Below, one piece after another: positions 18,893 to 28,791 of a DNA stretch of 28,791 nucleotides. A program made the translations under genes and the position numbers. The notes under the pieces were generated by a model, which worked only from the letters and a program-made list of their open reading frames with translations, was not told where the DNA came from and searched no databases. Source of the DNA: Brachionus koreanus (taxonomy: Eukaryota; Rotifera; Eurotatoria; Ploima; Brachionidae); NCBI GenBank assembly GCA_016987375.1, contig PJRA01000313.1, forward strand, positions 3,737,267-3,766,057, written 5' to 3'. Position 1 is the stretch's first letter. Each line of letters begins with the position of its first letter.

Positions 18893-20599
18893 ATGGGCAC
18901 TGATGAATCTTCAGACGAAAGATCCTTCTCAATAGACGCAATTTCCACTCAGCCTTTATTGGATTCGCAGTCATGCCAAGATCTGAACAACAATAGATCT
19001 AAGGATCATCGCATTAACTTGTTTAGCCAGCATATATCGGACAAATTCAACTTAGTATACATAATAATGATATTTTTCGGAATTGGATGCCTTCTTCCGT
19101 GGAATGTGTTTATTACAGCTACATCAGTAATTAACTTAATACATTAAAATAAAAAATTCTAAAAGAAAAATTAGTATTTTATTGATTATAAATTAAATAC
19201 TACAAATTTGGATCAAAATTCCACCTATGTGAAAGATTTTGAGTTCTACATAAGCAATTTGGGACAAATTACTAATGTTCTGATGAATTTGATAAACATG
19301 TTTATTTCATTTGGAGGGTAAGATTTATTAAATTTAAAACCTTTAGAGTGAATAAGAATTTTTAGCAACCCAAAAAACCGTATTCCCTATACTTTGATAA
19401 TTTGTTCAATTGTTTTGCTTTACCATATTGGTCTAGCATTTGTCGATTCATCAAAATGTAACCATTTCTAAAAAGATTATTTTTTTTTATTTTAATTTTT
19501 AATTGATAAAAGGGCCTATTTTGTTTTTTTATCAGGTTTGTGTAACAGTTGTAATAATGTTCATTTCAACTGGAATAATGAATTCATCAGTTTTTTATTT
19601 ATCATCAATATTTCCTAAGGAGTACATAAATGCAATTATATTAGGGAATGTAAAATTTTTAAATTTTAAATTTCAGCAATATTTAAATTTCTTATTTTTT
19701 ACTTAAGAATTTAGCTGGATGTTTTACAGCATTGGCCAGTATTATTTCAAAAAAAGGTATTGAAAATACAAAGAAAAAAATTTAACTCTTTTATTAAACA
19801 TAATTATTATCAAGTCACTAGCAGTTTAAAAAATGCTGCTATTTATTATTTCTTTTCGGCCTATGTGGTTGTAGCAGCTGCTTTAATAGGATATGCTTTA
19901 ATGCATAGAACTGTGAGTATTTATCGAAAATTTATTGTAAATCATTGCTAAAGCCAAAAAAAAATTTAGAAATTTTATAGATATTGTAAAAAATTAGATG
20001 AAGAAAAAAAACGTCTGCTATTATTGGAATCAAGTGGTGCTCAAAAGTCAATTCCATATTTACAGTTAATAAAAAGAACAGGTCTCTATTTGTTCTGTAT
20101 TTGGCTCAATTTTTTTAGTACGCTCAGCATTTTTCCTGTTTTTCAAATTCAAATTAAAAAGAATAGCGAAAATTTTGTAATTAGTGATGAGTTTTATTTG
20201 GATGTAGTTGTCTTTTTAACATTTAATTTTCTTGTTTTATTTGGAAATATGATGCCTCGATTCATACAAAAACCGAGTCCTAAGTGGATACCAACTGCAG
20301 TAATTGCAAGAGCAACTTTAGTTTTACTTCTTTTTTCAATTTCAAATTTTAAACCAGAACTTCCTCACAGAATTCCAATTTTAATAACGAATGATTACAT
20401 TTATTGGACTATTTGTTCAATTTCGTCACTTCTATTTGGCTATTTTACTAGTTTGTTAATGATGTACACTCCTAATTTGGTTGAGGATGAATACAAAGGC
20501 ACAGTTTCTATGATTGCTGCACTAAGCATTGCAATCGGTGTTGCGTCTGGTCTACAATTTACTAAAATATTAGAATTAATTGTAATAAAACAAGTTTAG
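18893..20599 (+). CDS. SLC29: equilibrative nucleoside transporter (SLC29/ENT family)
   Basis: Seven exons: 18893-19126, 19175-19317, 19366-19457, 19513-19649, 19708-19756, 19815-19912 and 19970-20599; introns are 48-58 nt. The protein is 460 aa, as expected (human ENT1 is 456). The ENTs carry nucleosides down their gradient across the plasma or organelle membrane with 11 membrane helices. The N-terminal ~50 residues are polar and cytosolic. TM1 contains the family motif GIGCLLPWN (LLPWN 67-71) followed by TATSYF. Downstream come SSIFPKEYINAIILGNNLAGCFTALASII (two segments joined at an intron), FYRYCKKLDEE before the central loop, and FGYFTSLLMMYTP near the end, which match the ENT layout. 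The acceptor for exon 7 was set at 19969 because the next AG would run into a stop. Which ENT subtype it is cannot be decided. Confidence 0.92.
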
Positions 20600-20932
20600 G
20601 ATCTCAATATTTTTGTGAATTTAATAAAAAATGTTAATTTTATAAATAAACTTTTATTTTTAATTCAACAATTTTTTTTTTCAAATTTTATCAAAATTTT
20701 AAATTAATTTTTCAATAGAAACTCGAATAAGAAATTAAATTTAGATTAGTTTTTAGACGAATTTAAGGAAAGTTTTTTTTAAATTGTTAGTGAATATGCA
20801 TTAACATTTTTTATAGCAAATTTTGATTAAATTTTCTAATTTTAGCTAATTCAAACATCTACAATATTTTTTTTTACTTTTATTCTTAGTTTTAAGGCTC
20901 TAATTATTGAAATCTTATCTTGATTTGAAATA
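20600..20932. other. short intergenic spacer SLC29-PLPBP
   Basis: 333 bp with AATAAA signals soon after the SLC29 stop (about 20618-20650). The remaining A/T-rich part must contain the PLPBP promoter; no motif stands out. Confidence 0.45.
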
Positions 20933-23140
20933 ATGGAAAATATTGATGATAACTTAAAAAATGTTTTGGGAAAAATAGAAGAATCTAAGAAAGCTTCATC
21001 AAATCCCGATAAACCTGTTCGATTAGTTGCCGTTTCGAAGCTTAAGTCGATCGATCACATAATAGCTGCTTACCAAGCTGGCCAAAGACACTTTGGAGAA
21101 AATTATGTCCAAGAACTCGAAGAAAAATCCCAGTCAGAACAAATTTTGAATTCATGTCCGGACATAAAGTGGCATTTTATTGGACATCTTCAAAGCAACA
21201 AAGCAAAAAAAGTTTTAAGTTAAAAAAAGAATCAAATTAAAAAAAATATATTCATTTTGTTTTAACTTTTTTATTAAGGTCTTCCTAACATTTATGTAAT
21301 AGAAACCGTTGACTCTATAAAACTGGCTGATATTCTTAATAATGCTTTAAAACCATCTAACAAATCCATGAATATAATGATACAAATTAATACAAGTAAT
21401 GAACCACGTAAGTCAATATTTTTTGTATTTTTAATCATAAAAATTAATTTTTGACAAAGAAAAAAGTGGTGTAGCTACTTCGGAATTAGAACAAGTTTAT
21501 CATCACATAAAAAATAACTGTAGAAATTTGAATATTTTAGGCCTAATGACAATTGGCTCGTATGAACAATCGACTAATCCTGAGGAAACAAACATTGATT
21601 TCAAAGTATTTTTTAGTTATTTTGATTCAATTTTTTACAAAAATTTTTATTTTTAGAATTTAATCGATTGTAAAAAAAGACTAATTGAAAAATTTTCTTT
21701 AAACACAGATTCAATTGAATTAAGTATGGGAATGTCACATGATTTTGATCAAGCGGTAAATTTATAAACTATTTTAAATCAAACTAACTTTATATTTTTA
21801 AATTTTTTCCTTATTCGACCTTTTTGAAGCGTAGGGTCATTAATTTCAATTTTGATTAAAGTGAATTATTCCTTGCTTCTTCATATGTCATTACTGTTTA
21901 TTTGCTTACGTATTTCTTATATTCTAAGTGTATGTACAAGCTATGCCAGTCTTTTAATTTAATTTTTAGGTCAGATTTATTATTTTGAAAAAAATCATTT
22001 TCACATTCATATTTTCATGGATAAACAATAAAATTTAATAGCTTAATCGACCATTTTCCTTTATGTACTTGTTGTACTTTATGGTAATTAAAGTTATTTT
22101 GTCCCAGTTCAAATGTCTTAAATTGACAAAATGTCTTATTTGGATAAATGGTTATGGATAGACAATTAGATCTAATTCTTACTCTTTCCCTTTTCTTTTA
22201 GTATTTTTTTTGGTATTTTATATTCAGAAATTTTAGACGGAATATTGAATTTATAAAAATTTTAACTTTTCTAATTTATTTATTCAATTTAAAATAAATT
22301 ACCATTAAGTTAAAAAAAATTATTATTTTATGATATTCTAATTATCTTTACCTCGTTTTTTTTTTCTGTTTAAAAAACTTCCACGACCTATACTTTCAAG
22401 TATACTGCACACTTGAGTTGAGTTATTAGATTTTTAAAAAAGGATTTTAATTTATAAAGTGCATTAAAATTTAATTGCGCATTTAAAATGTTTTGATCAT
22501 TTTTTAGAAATGAAATTTGATCTAAAATTTTACTTTGCTAAAATAACTTGTCAGAAAAAATTTATTTCCAAATAAATGAATCAAAATTTAAAATAGGATT
22601 AAATAAAAAAATGCTTTATTTTAAAGGTTTAGTATGGGTTCCAAAATAATCGAGTAAATATTTCTTTTTAAATGTAACCAACACTCAAAAATTTATAATT
22701 ATTCTTCTTTTTCATTTTTCCATATATTTATTTATTTTGATTAAGTAAGATAAACACTTGTGAATACTTGAAATAAATTTTACAATAATTTAAAGTTTAA
22801 AATTTTCAATTTTTCATTATTACTCAGTTTGTTGATTCGTTAGCTTCTGTCACGAATAATTTCTTTAAAAATTTATTTTTCTATTTAACCAATTTACTTT
22901 AAAAATTATTAATTTTATACCTTCAGATATGATTTAATTACGCATTTAGAAAAATTAGCCATTCTCGATATTTTATTCAATTAAATAATATTTAAGTAAA
23001 ATTTTAAAGAAAACATAAGGATAATATCAAAAATTATATTCTCAACAATGACAAAATTTTTAATAAAAAATTTATTTCGCAAGGTTAAAATGGGAAGTTC
23101 AAATGTGCGCGTTGGCAGTTTGATATTTGGAAGTCGTTAA
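20933..23140 (+). CDS. PLPBP: pyridoxal phosphate homeostasis protein (PROSC/YggS family)
   Basis: Five exons: 20933-21218, 21279-21407, 21460-21605, 21657-21755 and 23084-23140, giving 238 aa (YggS 234, human 275). The family binds pyridoxal 5'-phosphate without catalysis and keeps free B6 vitamers in balance. The fold is an alanine-racemase-like barrel. The PLP lysine is Lys36 in [51 protein letters not shown] and [13 protein letters not shown] follow in family order. The last exon supplies only [17 protein letters not shown], the phosphate-binding end, and lies beyond a 1,328-nt intron, very long for this window. The first donor (A|GTTAAA) is weak but required by the frame. Start ATG 20933 fits the family's N-terminus. 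Confidence 0.92.
21756..23083 (+). other. 1.3-kb intron 4 of PLPBP
   Basis: A/T-rich with no gene or repeat that I recognise. It is over twenty times longer than the other introns of this gene, so it may hold an insertion, enhancer or non-coding RNA; nothing specific was seen. Confidence 0.6.
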
Positions 23141-23934
23141 ATACATAAATTGAAAAGACATTCTTTTGGACGTTTAAACCTTGATTTTTCAATCGATCTA
23201 CTTACTGCTTGTGCATGCATGCCAAATTAAAAAATTATAATTTTGTTATTTATTGTACTCAAAATTTTAAAATAAAATTAGTTATTTAGTTTTTAGTGGA
23301 ATTTTTTTCGTAGAATTTACACGTTTACAATCAAAAAATATTATAAATATTTTTGACTTTTTCTTTAGAAACAAAAAATAAAAAGTTATTATTTAAAGCC
23401 TTAATTTTTACAGGAAGAGAATGCAACATAAGTTTCCATGAATAATTTAACAAAAAAATAAAATTTTTTCATTTTGAATTTTTTTTATTGTCGAAATATA
23501 CATGATCTACCTACTTGTCATAAGTTATTATAAAATTTTAAAGTATGACTCCCTTACAAATATTTTAAATGTAAAGAAGAGCTTAGGGATAATTTAACTT
23601 TACGCATCAACTATCAAGATTAAGAAATGCTTGGATAATTAATGTTTAGTGATGAAAAGTTTTTTAAAATTTAATCTTGAGAACCATTCGCTTAAAAAAT
23701 ATTTTATTTTATAAAAACATGGTTAATTTTTTAAAATTTATAAGCCACATAAGCCACAAATATTCTAATATTTTGTTCTAAACAATATCTTGTTCTTGTT
23801 AAATATTTTGCTAGGCTTTAATTCTCGTATTATCACTTTTAAACTAAAGATAAGAACAAACATAATTGGAAACACAAGCAATTAAATTTTTTATTTTTCA
23901 CATTTTAAGATTTTATTTTTTCTAATTAAATAAA
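23141..23934. other. intergenic spacer PLPBP-phosphonopyruvate decarboxylase
   Basis: 794 bp, A/T-rich. Contains AATAAA signals after PLPBP (about 23271). No gene, RNA or repeat recognised. Confidence 0.45.
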
Positions 23935-25492
23935 ATGAATAAGCGTTTTATCATCAAAAATATTTTAAATTTGAGAAAAATTTTGGACAAAAATGCTTCA
24001 CAACTGATGAAATTGTCTCCTCAAGTGCTAACAATTCAGCAAAAACGTTGTTTTAGATTAGAAAATGAAAAATTCACTCTAACTGTCGAAGAAGTAATTT
24101 TCTTTATATATTTTGATTATTTAAATTAAAAAAAAATTAAAAGCAAATCCAAGAGCAAAAAAAGCGAAATGAAGAGGTACAAGATATGACAGAATTGATT
24201 AGAGACTTTTTGGATCCTGCAGAATTTTTTAAATCAGTTCAGTCTATTAGTGAAATTGATTTTTTTTGCGGGGTGCCTGATTCACTGCTAAAAGGTGAAA
24301 AAAAATTTTTTTAAATTGATTTTGAATTAAGAGAAATTTTAGATTTTTGTGCTTACATTTCAACTCATGTAAAGAGTGAAAAACATGTAATTACTTCAAA
24401 TGAAGGTGCTGCAATAGCAATGGCTGCTGGCTATCACTTAGCGACAGGCAAAAATCCAATGGTTTACTTACAAAATTCGGGTTTGGGCAATATTGTGAAC
24501 CCGGTTATGTCTTTGGCTGTGCCAGCAGTTTACAGCATTCCTATGTTACTTCTAATAGGGTGGCGTGGCGAGCCTGGCAAAAGAGATGAGCCTCAGCATA
24601 GAGTACAAGGTCAATCGACTCCTGGAATTTTAGCAGCTCTTGGAATACCGTTTCAAACTCTACCAGACTATCAAGAAGGTGCAGAGCAGGCTTTACTCAC
24701 TGCCAAGCAGTATATGAAGAATGCCAAAGGTCCCTATTGCCTTTTAGTCCGTAGACAAACATTTCTACCATTTAAATTTCAGAAATCTCCGCCAAAATAG
24801 TAATTATACTGAATTTTTATTTAAGCTTTATTTTATCATATTTTTTAGTAAATTTAACAGAGAAGATGCATTAAAACTAGTTATAGATGACCTTTCAGAA
24901 CGTGATATTGTTGTCGGAACGACTGGAATGTTATCTCGTGAATTGTTTGAATATAGAGAAATCAAAAAGCAAGGACATGAAAAGGATTTTTTAACTGTTG
25001 GTAGTATGGGTCATTCTTCAGCTATAGCTCTGGGAATCGCTATGAAAAAAGGCAAGAGAGAAGTAATAATTTAATTAAAATAATTTTAAAGGGATTAATA
25101 TAAATTCATCTCAGGTTTTTTGTCTTGATGGAGATGGATCAGTATTGATGCACATGGGCACTATGGCTACAATTGGACAAAGTGGTACAGAAAATTTCAA
25201 GCATATTATTTTCAATAATGGAGCTCATGACTCAGTTGGAGGTCAACCTACTGATGCTGATAATGAAAGTTTTTCATTTGCCAAAATAGCGCTTGGATGT
25301 GGTTACAAAGATGCATTTACAGTTTATTCTGAAGAAGAGATTAAAAATGGAATTAAGCGTGTTAAAAGTTCGAAAGGTCCAATTTTAATGGAGGTTAAAT
25401 GTAACCCAGGTCACCGAAAGAATTTGGGCAGACCAACTCGTAAGCCTATTGAAAACAAGTCTGACTTCATGCATTTTTTGGCTATCAATTAG
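23935..25492 (+). CDS. ppd: phosphonopyruvate decarboxylase (ThDP-dependent)
   Basis: Five exons: 23935-24093, 24144-24294, 24343-24799, 24849-25062 and 25115-25492; introns 48-52 nt; 452 aa, against about 380-400 for bacterial AepY/Ppd. It converts phosphonopyruvate to phosphonoacetaldehyde and CO2, pulling the unfavourable PEP mutase step toward C-P compounds. Visible motifs: catalytic-Glu region SNEGAA (Glu124), VYLQNSGLGNIVNPV, GWRGEPGKRDEPQHR, the ThDP/Mg motif GDGS (333-336) with NN at 361-362, and NNGAHDSVGGQPT, diagnostic for this subfamily as against acetolactate synthases or pyruvate decarboxylases. The first ~60 residues are extra: basic, acid-poor at the very start, with hydrophobics, like a mitochondrial presequence. 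Exon 2 has two in-frame acceptors (24143 and 24155) differing by QIQE. Spliceosomal introns and A/T-rich codons argue against bacterial contamination. Confidence 0.9.
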
Positions 25493-26489
25493 AAATTATT
25501 TATCAAACATTTGATAAGAAAAATTCTCTTTAATTAGAAGAAGCTATTTATTAGATAATTATTTAAGGTGTTTTTGGCTAAATTTAATTTAAAATAAATT
25601 TTTGTATTAATTATTATACAGTTTCTAATTGCCTTTACAGTAAAATCATTATCCAATTTAAATTTGAAATTCTTTTTTATATTAAAAATAAATCAAATTT
25701 CGACTTTTCTTACACCACTTATACTGCCAATCTTCAAAAGTAATAGAGTTTTTCATACAGTTTTATAAAATTCTTTACGAAATCTCATTACGGTAGACTT
25801 AACGTAAACCTTTTTGAGATCGCGCATGGGATAACTTTTGATACTTTTGTTAGTGTTTAGCGCGCCTAATTTTTTAGTTTTTTTGTAATCCTAATTTTTT
25901 AAACCTAGCCATAACACAAAAACATGAACTTTTTTGTCTCTAATTTAATTTGTCTAAAATTTTCAATTTTTTATTCGGGGTCAAGTCCGAATTTTCGGTT
26001 TTTGGCCTTAGATTATTGCAGGTTTTTTGAATTTTAATATCGAGTAAAAACATTAATTGCACATTTTTATGCAGGGATCAATCAGACGAAAATAAACAAT
26101 TTTGTTAAAAAGAATAGAAAATAATCGTAGAAGAAACTCAAAATGAAAACAAAATAATTTGTTCTGATATTCATAAATATAATTCACATGTATTTTTTTA
26201 ATTGATTTAATATAGAATACTTTTTATTGTTCATGAAATTGTTACGAATTTCAAACTATTAACTTTTAATATTTTTCTTAGCAACTTTTTTTCTATTTTT
26301 AATTTTTCAGAAAAAAATTTAAATCAAATATTTTTGAGACAAATTAAAAGCTCAATATAATTTCTAATAATTATCAAATAATTAGTAAAAATTTCAAAAT
26401 AAAATGAAATATTATGTAAATATATATCTGCTACTAAAATAAAATTCAACATTGAATATTCAATAAAATTTTATAAATTTCATAAAAAA
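25493..26489. other. 1-kb intergenic spacer
   Basis: No gene seen. A few richer patches (about 25815-25865 with CGCGC motifs; 25975-26090) break the A/T background and might be old element remnants, but show no reading frame or inverted ends. A CCTAATTTTTTA motif occurs twice (about 25865 and 25890). Confidence 0.4.
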
Positions 26490-27783
26490 ATGGAAATAAT
26501 ATTCCTAGGAACTGGATCAAATAATCCTACACCTGTTCGAGGCGCTTCAGCCACATGCTTCCGATATGGTTTTTATATTATTTAAATGAAAAAATTTCTT
26601 AATTGAGGAATATAGAAGGTGATGTTTGGCTATTTGACGCCGGAGAAGGAACACAAACTCAATTTATGAAATCAACTGTGAAACCAGGAAAAGTTACAAA
26701 GATTTTTGTGACTCATTTGCATGGTGATCACATTTTTGGTTTGCCTGGATTAATGTGCACCATTGGCCAAAACATTGTCGAGAATAAAAAGCTAGAAATT
26801 TATGGTCCGATTGGACTTAGACGATTTCTGAGAACCTCTCTTGAATTATCACGTTCTTTAGTTACTTATCCATACACAGTACATGAATTAATTCCGATTG
26901 ATGAACAAATCCCTGATGACATAAAAGTAAAATATATCGAAAAAAATAAATAAAATTAAACAAAATAATCAAGAAATGGAAAATTATTGAAAACGAAGAT
27001 TCATATTTGCATCCCAGTGAAACTTTAGGAAAACAAATATCAATAAATAAAAATGAGCATTGGAATTTGTAATTTTGGGTTAATTTTGTATATTTATTCT
27101 TTGTTAGACTTTTTACAGGTTTGAAACAGAACAGATTAATATAAAAGCTATTTGGATAAGACATAGAATACCAACTTTTGGTTTTGTAATCGAACAGAAG
27201 CCTCAGAAAGGAAGTTTAAATGTCGAAGCTTTAAAGGCTGCTGGATTGACTCCAGGACCTTTATATAAAAAAATCAAATCAGGAGAAAATATCAAATTGG
27301 ACAGTGGCAAAATTGTAGTGTTTTAAAGCTATTAACTTTAAGTTTATTTTCTAGCTTAAAATTTTCTATAAGCTTGAAGCTAGTGATTTTTTAGGGCCAT
27401 CAAAACCTGGTAAAAAAGTCACAATTTTAGGAGATTGCTACGATGTTCCAGAGAAAAGCATTGAAATAGCAAAAAATAGTGACTTGTTAATTCATGAATG
27501 TACACTTGAAGAGAGTTTCAAAGAAAAAGCTGTTTCAAATGGACATTCAACCCCCAGCATGGCTGCAAAAATCGCAAATAGTATTAGTGCAAAATGTTTA
27601 ATATTAAATCATTTTAGTCAAAGATATAAACCATTGAGTTACTTTGTTGAAAAAAATATCGATCGAGAAAATCTAGAATCAGATGGTGAGATTCAATCGG
27701 TGCATAAACTGATTAATGAAGTAAAGGCATTTTATACAGGAAATTGTATCGCAGCCGAAGATATTTTTTCATATAAAATTTAG
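26490..27783 (+). CDS. ELAC1: tRNase Z short form (ELAC1)
   Basis: Five exons: 26490-26568, 26616-26926, 26974-27068, 27119-27314 and 27373-27783; introns 47-58 nt. The product is 363 aa, the same as human ELAC1. It is a metallo-beta-lactamase-fold endonuclease that cuts the 3' trailer from pre-tRNA or repairs tRNA ends. The start MEIIFLGTGSNNPTPVRGAS matches the family. DAGEGTQTQ (34-42) and the zinc motif THLHGDH (His60, His62, Asp64, His65) are followed by FGLPGLMCTI, IYGPIGLR, HRIPTFGFVIE, TILGDC, LLIHECT, GHSTPSMAA and NHFSQRYK. The acceptor of exon 2 was placed at 26615 (Y|EGDVW) because an earlier AG gives a stop. Short-form length excludes ELAC2. Confidence 0.94.
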
Positions 27784-28791
27784 CTATTAAAATCAACAAT
27801 AAAATAAATTGCTATTTATTTAATTGTTTTCTGTAACAATCTAAGTTAAAATTTCGTTTTTTATAGAAAGACTTAATTTTTTTAATTTAAAGCTGAGAAA
27901 TCCATAATTGCTTTTCTTAAAAGGATTTTTGAAAAAATGCGCTTCTTGTTTATTCAAAAAAGAAAGCGAAAATCATTTTAGAAGTTGAAGATTGAAATCA
28001 ATATTTTATCAACTTCCTGTAATCAAATTCAAGTTTTTTTTTTATTTACAAACTTGATTTTAAAAAAAAGTTTTAAAAACAATTTATTTCACTTTAAACA
28101 GAAAAGAATTTAAATTTTAATTGGTTAAAACCAAAACATTCGTAGGTTGATTCTTAATATTTAAATTTAGTTATAAAAGTGAGAAAATTAAAGATTTTTT
28201 TTTCATTTTATTTTTAATAAAAAATTCACTTTCAAATTTCTAAAAATCAAGCCATTTCGATAATTAAGTTATTGATTAAAATAGAAAAATTTATTCATTT
28301 AACAAAAGGATTTTATATTATGGTAAAGGAATGGCAAAACTGAAGCTATTTTTCAAGTTTATCAAAAAAACACAATTAAAATTTAAAAACATATTCATTA
28401 TTTTTATCAAATATAGTAGTTCCATTTTTTTCTTAAAGAAAAATAAAACTAAAATTTCAAATTCAAAGTAAGTTTATAATAAATTAAAACACTAAGGTTA
28501 TAAAATATTAAAATTTTTAGTAAAATATTTTGATTTTTGATGTTAATTCAATTTTAAAGGTTAAAAGTTAAGATATGTATGATTTGAAAAAAGTTCTAAG
28601 AAGAGCGGCGATACAGGGGCCAGAACTGAGAAAACTATATTATGCTGATAAATTGAACAAATAAATCTGATAAATCTTCAGAATTAAAGGCATTAAGATG
28701 TCCTTATTCAGATATTGAAGACTGTTAATAAGCTATAAATTCTTAATCTCATGAAAGTTCCTAGTTTAAATACTGAAAAAAAAAAAAATCT
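27784..28791. other. 3' flank of ELAC1, no gene seen
   Basis: AATAAA signals directly follow ELAC1 (about 27797-27803). The remainder is A/T-rich. Near the end, 28576-28665 is a 29-codon frame containing an unusually G/C-rich stretch (AAGAGCGGCGATACAGGGGC, 28601-28620), perhaps part of an exon or element that continues outside the window; not called as a gene. Confidence 0.4.

Noticed and set aside
26862..27164. 100-codon minus-strand frame
   Set aside because: Opposite ELAC1 exons 2-4 and the introns between them; the Phe/Ile/Leu-rich peptide is a by-product of A/T-rich antisense.
18893..27783. Operon or functional gene cluster of the four plus-strand genes
   Set aside because: Spacers of 0.3-1 kb, separate poly(A) signals and unrelated functions argue for independent genes that happen to share orientation.
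1..28791. CRISPR array, bacterial operon, phage or plasmid features
   Set aside because: No regularly spaced repeats, no Shine-Dalgarno-led gene runs; spliced animal genes throughout.

Overview
This is an AT-rich nuclear window from a ciliated invertebrate animal. Its genes are broken by very short GT-AG introns, mostly 47-63 nt, and encode animal-type proteins: a ciliary transition-zone B9 protein, a mitochondrial acyl-CoA synthetase, a p68-type DEAD-box helicase, an equilibrative nucleoside transporter, a PLP homeostasis protein and a short-form tRNase Z. Composition and intron size would suit a monogonont rotifer such as Brachionus, but that is an inference I cannot check. All exon joins below were worked out by hand from reading frame, splice sites and family resemblance; there is no transcript evidence.

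Layout. 627-1425 (+) B9D1. 1426-4258 non-coding, with a small dispersed duplication. 4259-6761 (+) ACSF2-like acyl-CoA synthetase in five exons, two of them only 13 and 12 nt. 6882-13447 is an accessory island held between two inverted arms of about 0.7-0.77 kb. It contains an intact tRNA-Ile(AAT) in the left arm, a tRNA 5' half in the right arm, two intronless genes for unrecognised multi-pass membrane proteins, a degraded LINE-type reverse transcriptase fragment, a 78-bp TTAA-flanked insertion, and a pair of 154-bp inverted repeats around one membrane-protein gene. 13437-16603 (-) DDX5/DDX17-like helicase with a 1.1-kb intron that may hold unproductive exons and a small palindrome-ended element. 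16604-18892 non-coding, with two inverted copies of a roughly 360-bp MITE-like element and an isolated transposon-terminus motif.

From 18893 to 27783 four housekeeping genes run head to tail on the plus strand: SLC29/ENT (460 aa), PLPBP (238 aa), phosphonopyruvate decarboxylase (452 aa) and ELAC1 (363 aa). They are separated by 0.3-1 kb and do not form an obvious pathway. The decarboxylase implies that the animal makes C-P compounds such as 2-aminoethylphosphonate, and it has an N-terminal extension that looks like a mitochondrial presequence.

The strongest observations are the inverted-duplication island with its tRNA breakpoint, the clean filled-site/empty-site comparison between its arms, the animal phosphonate gene, and the candidate regulatory exons in the helicase intron.
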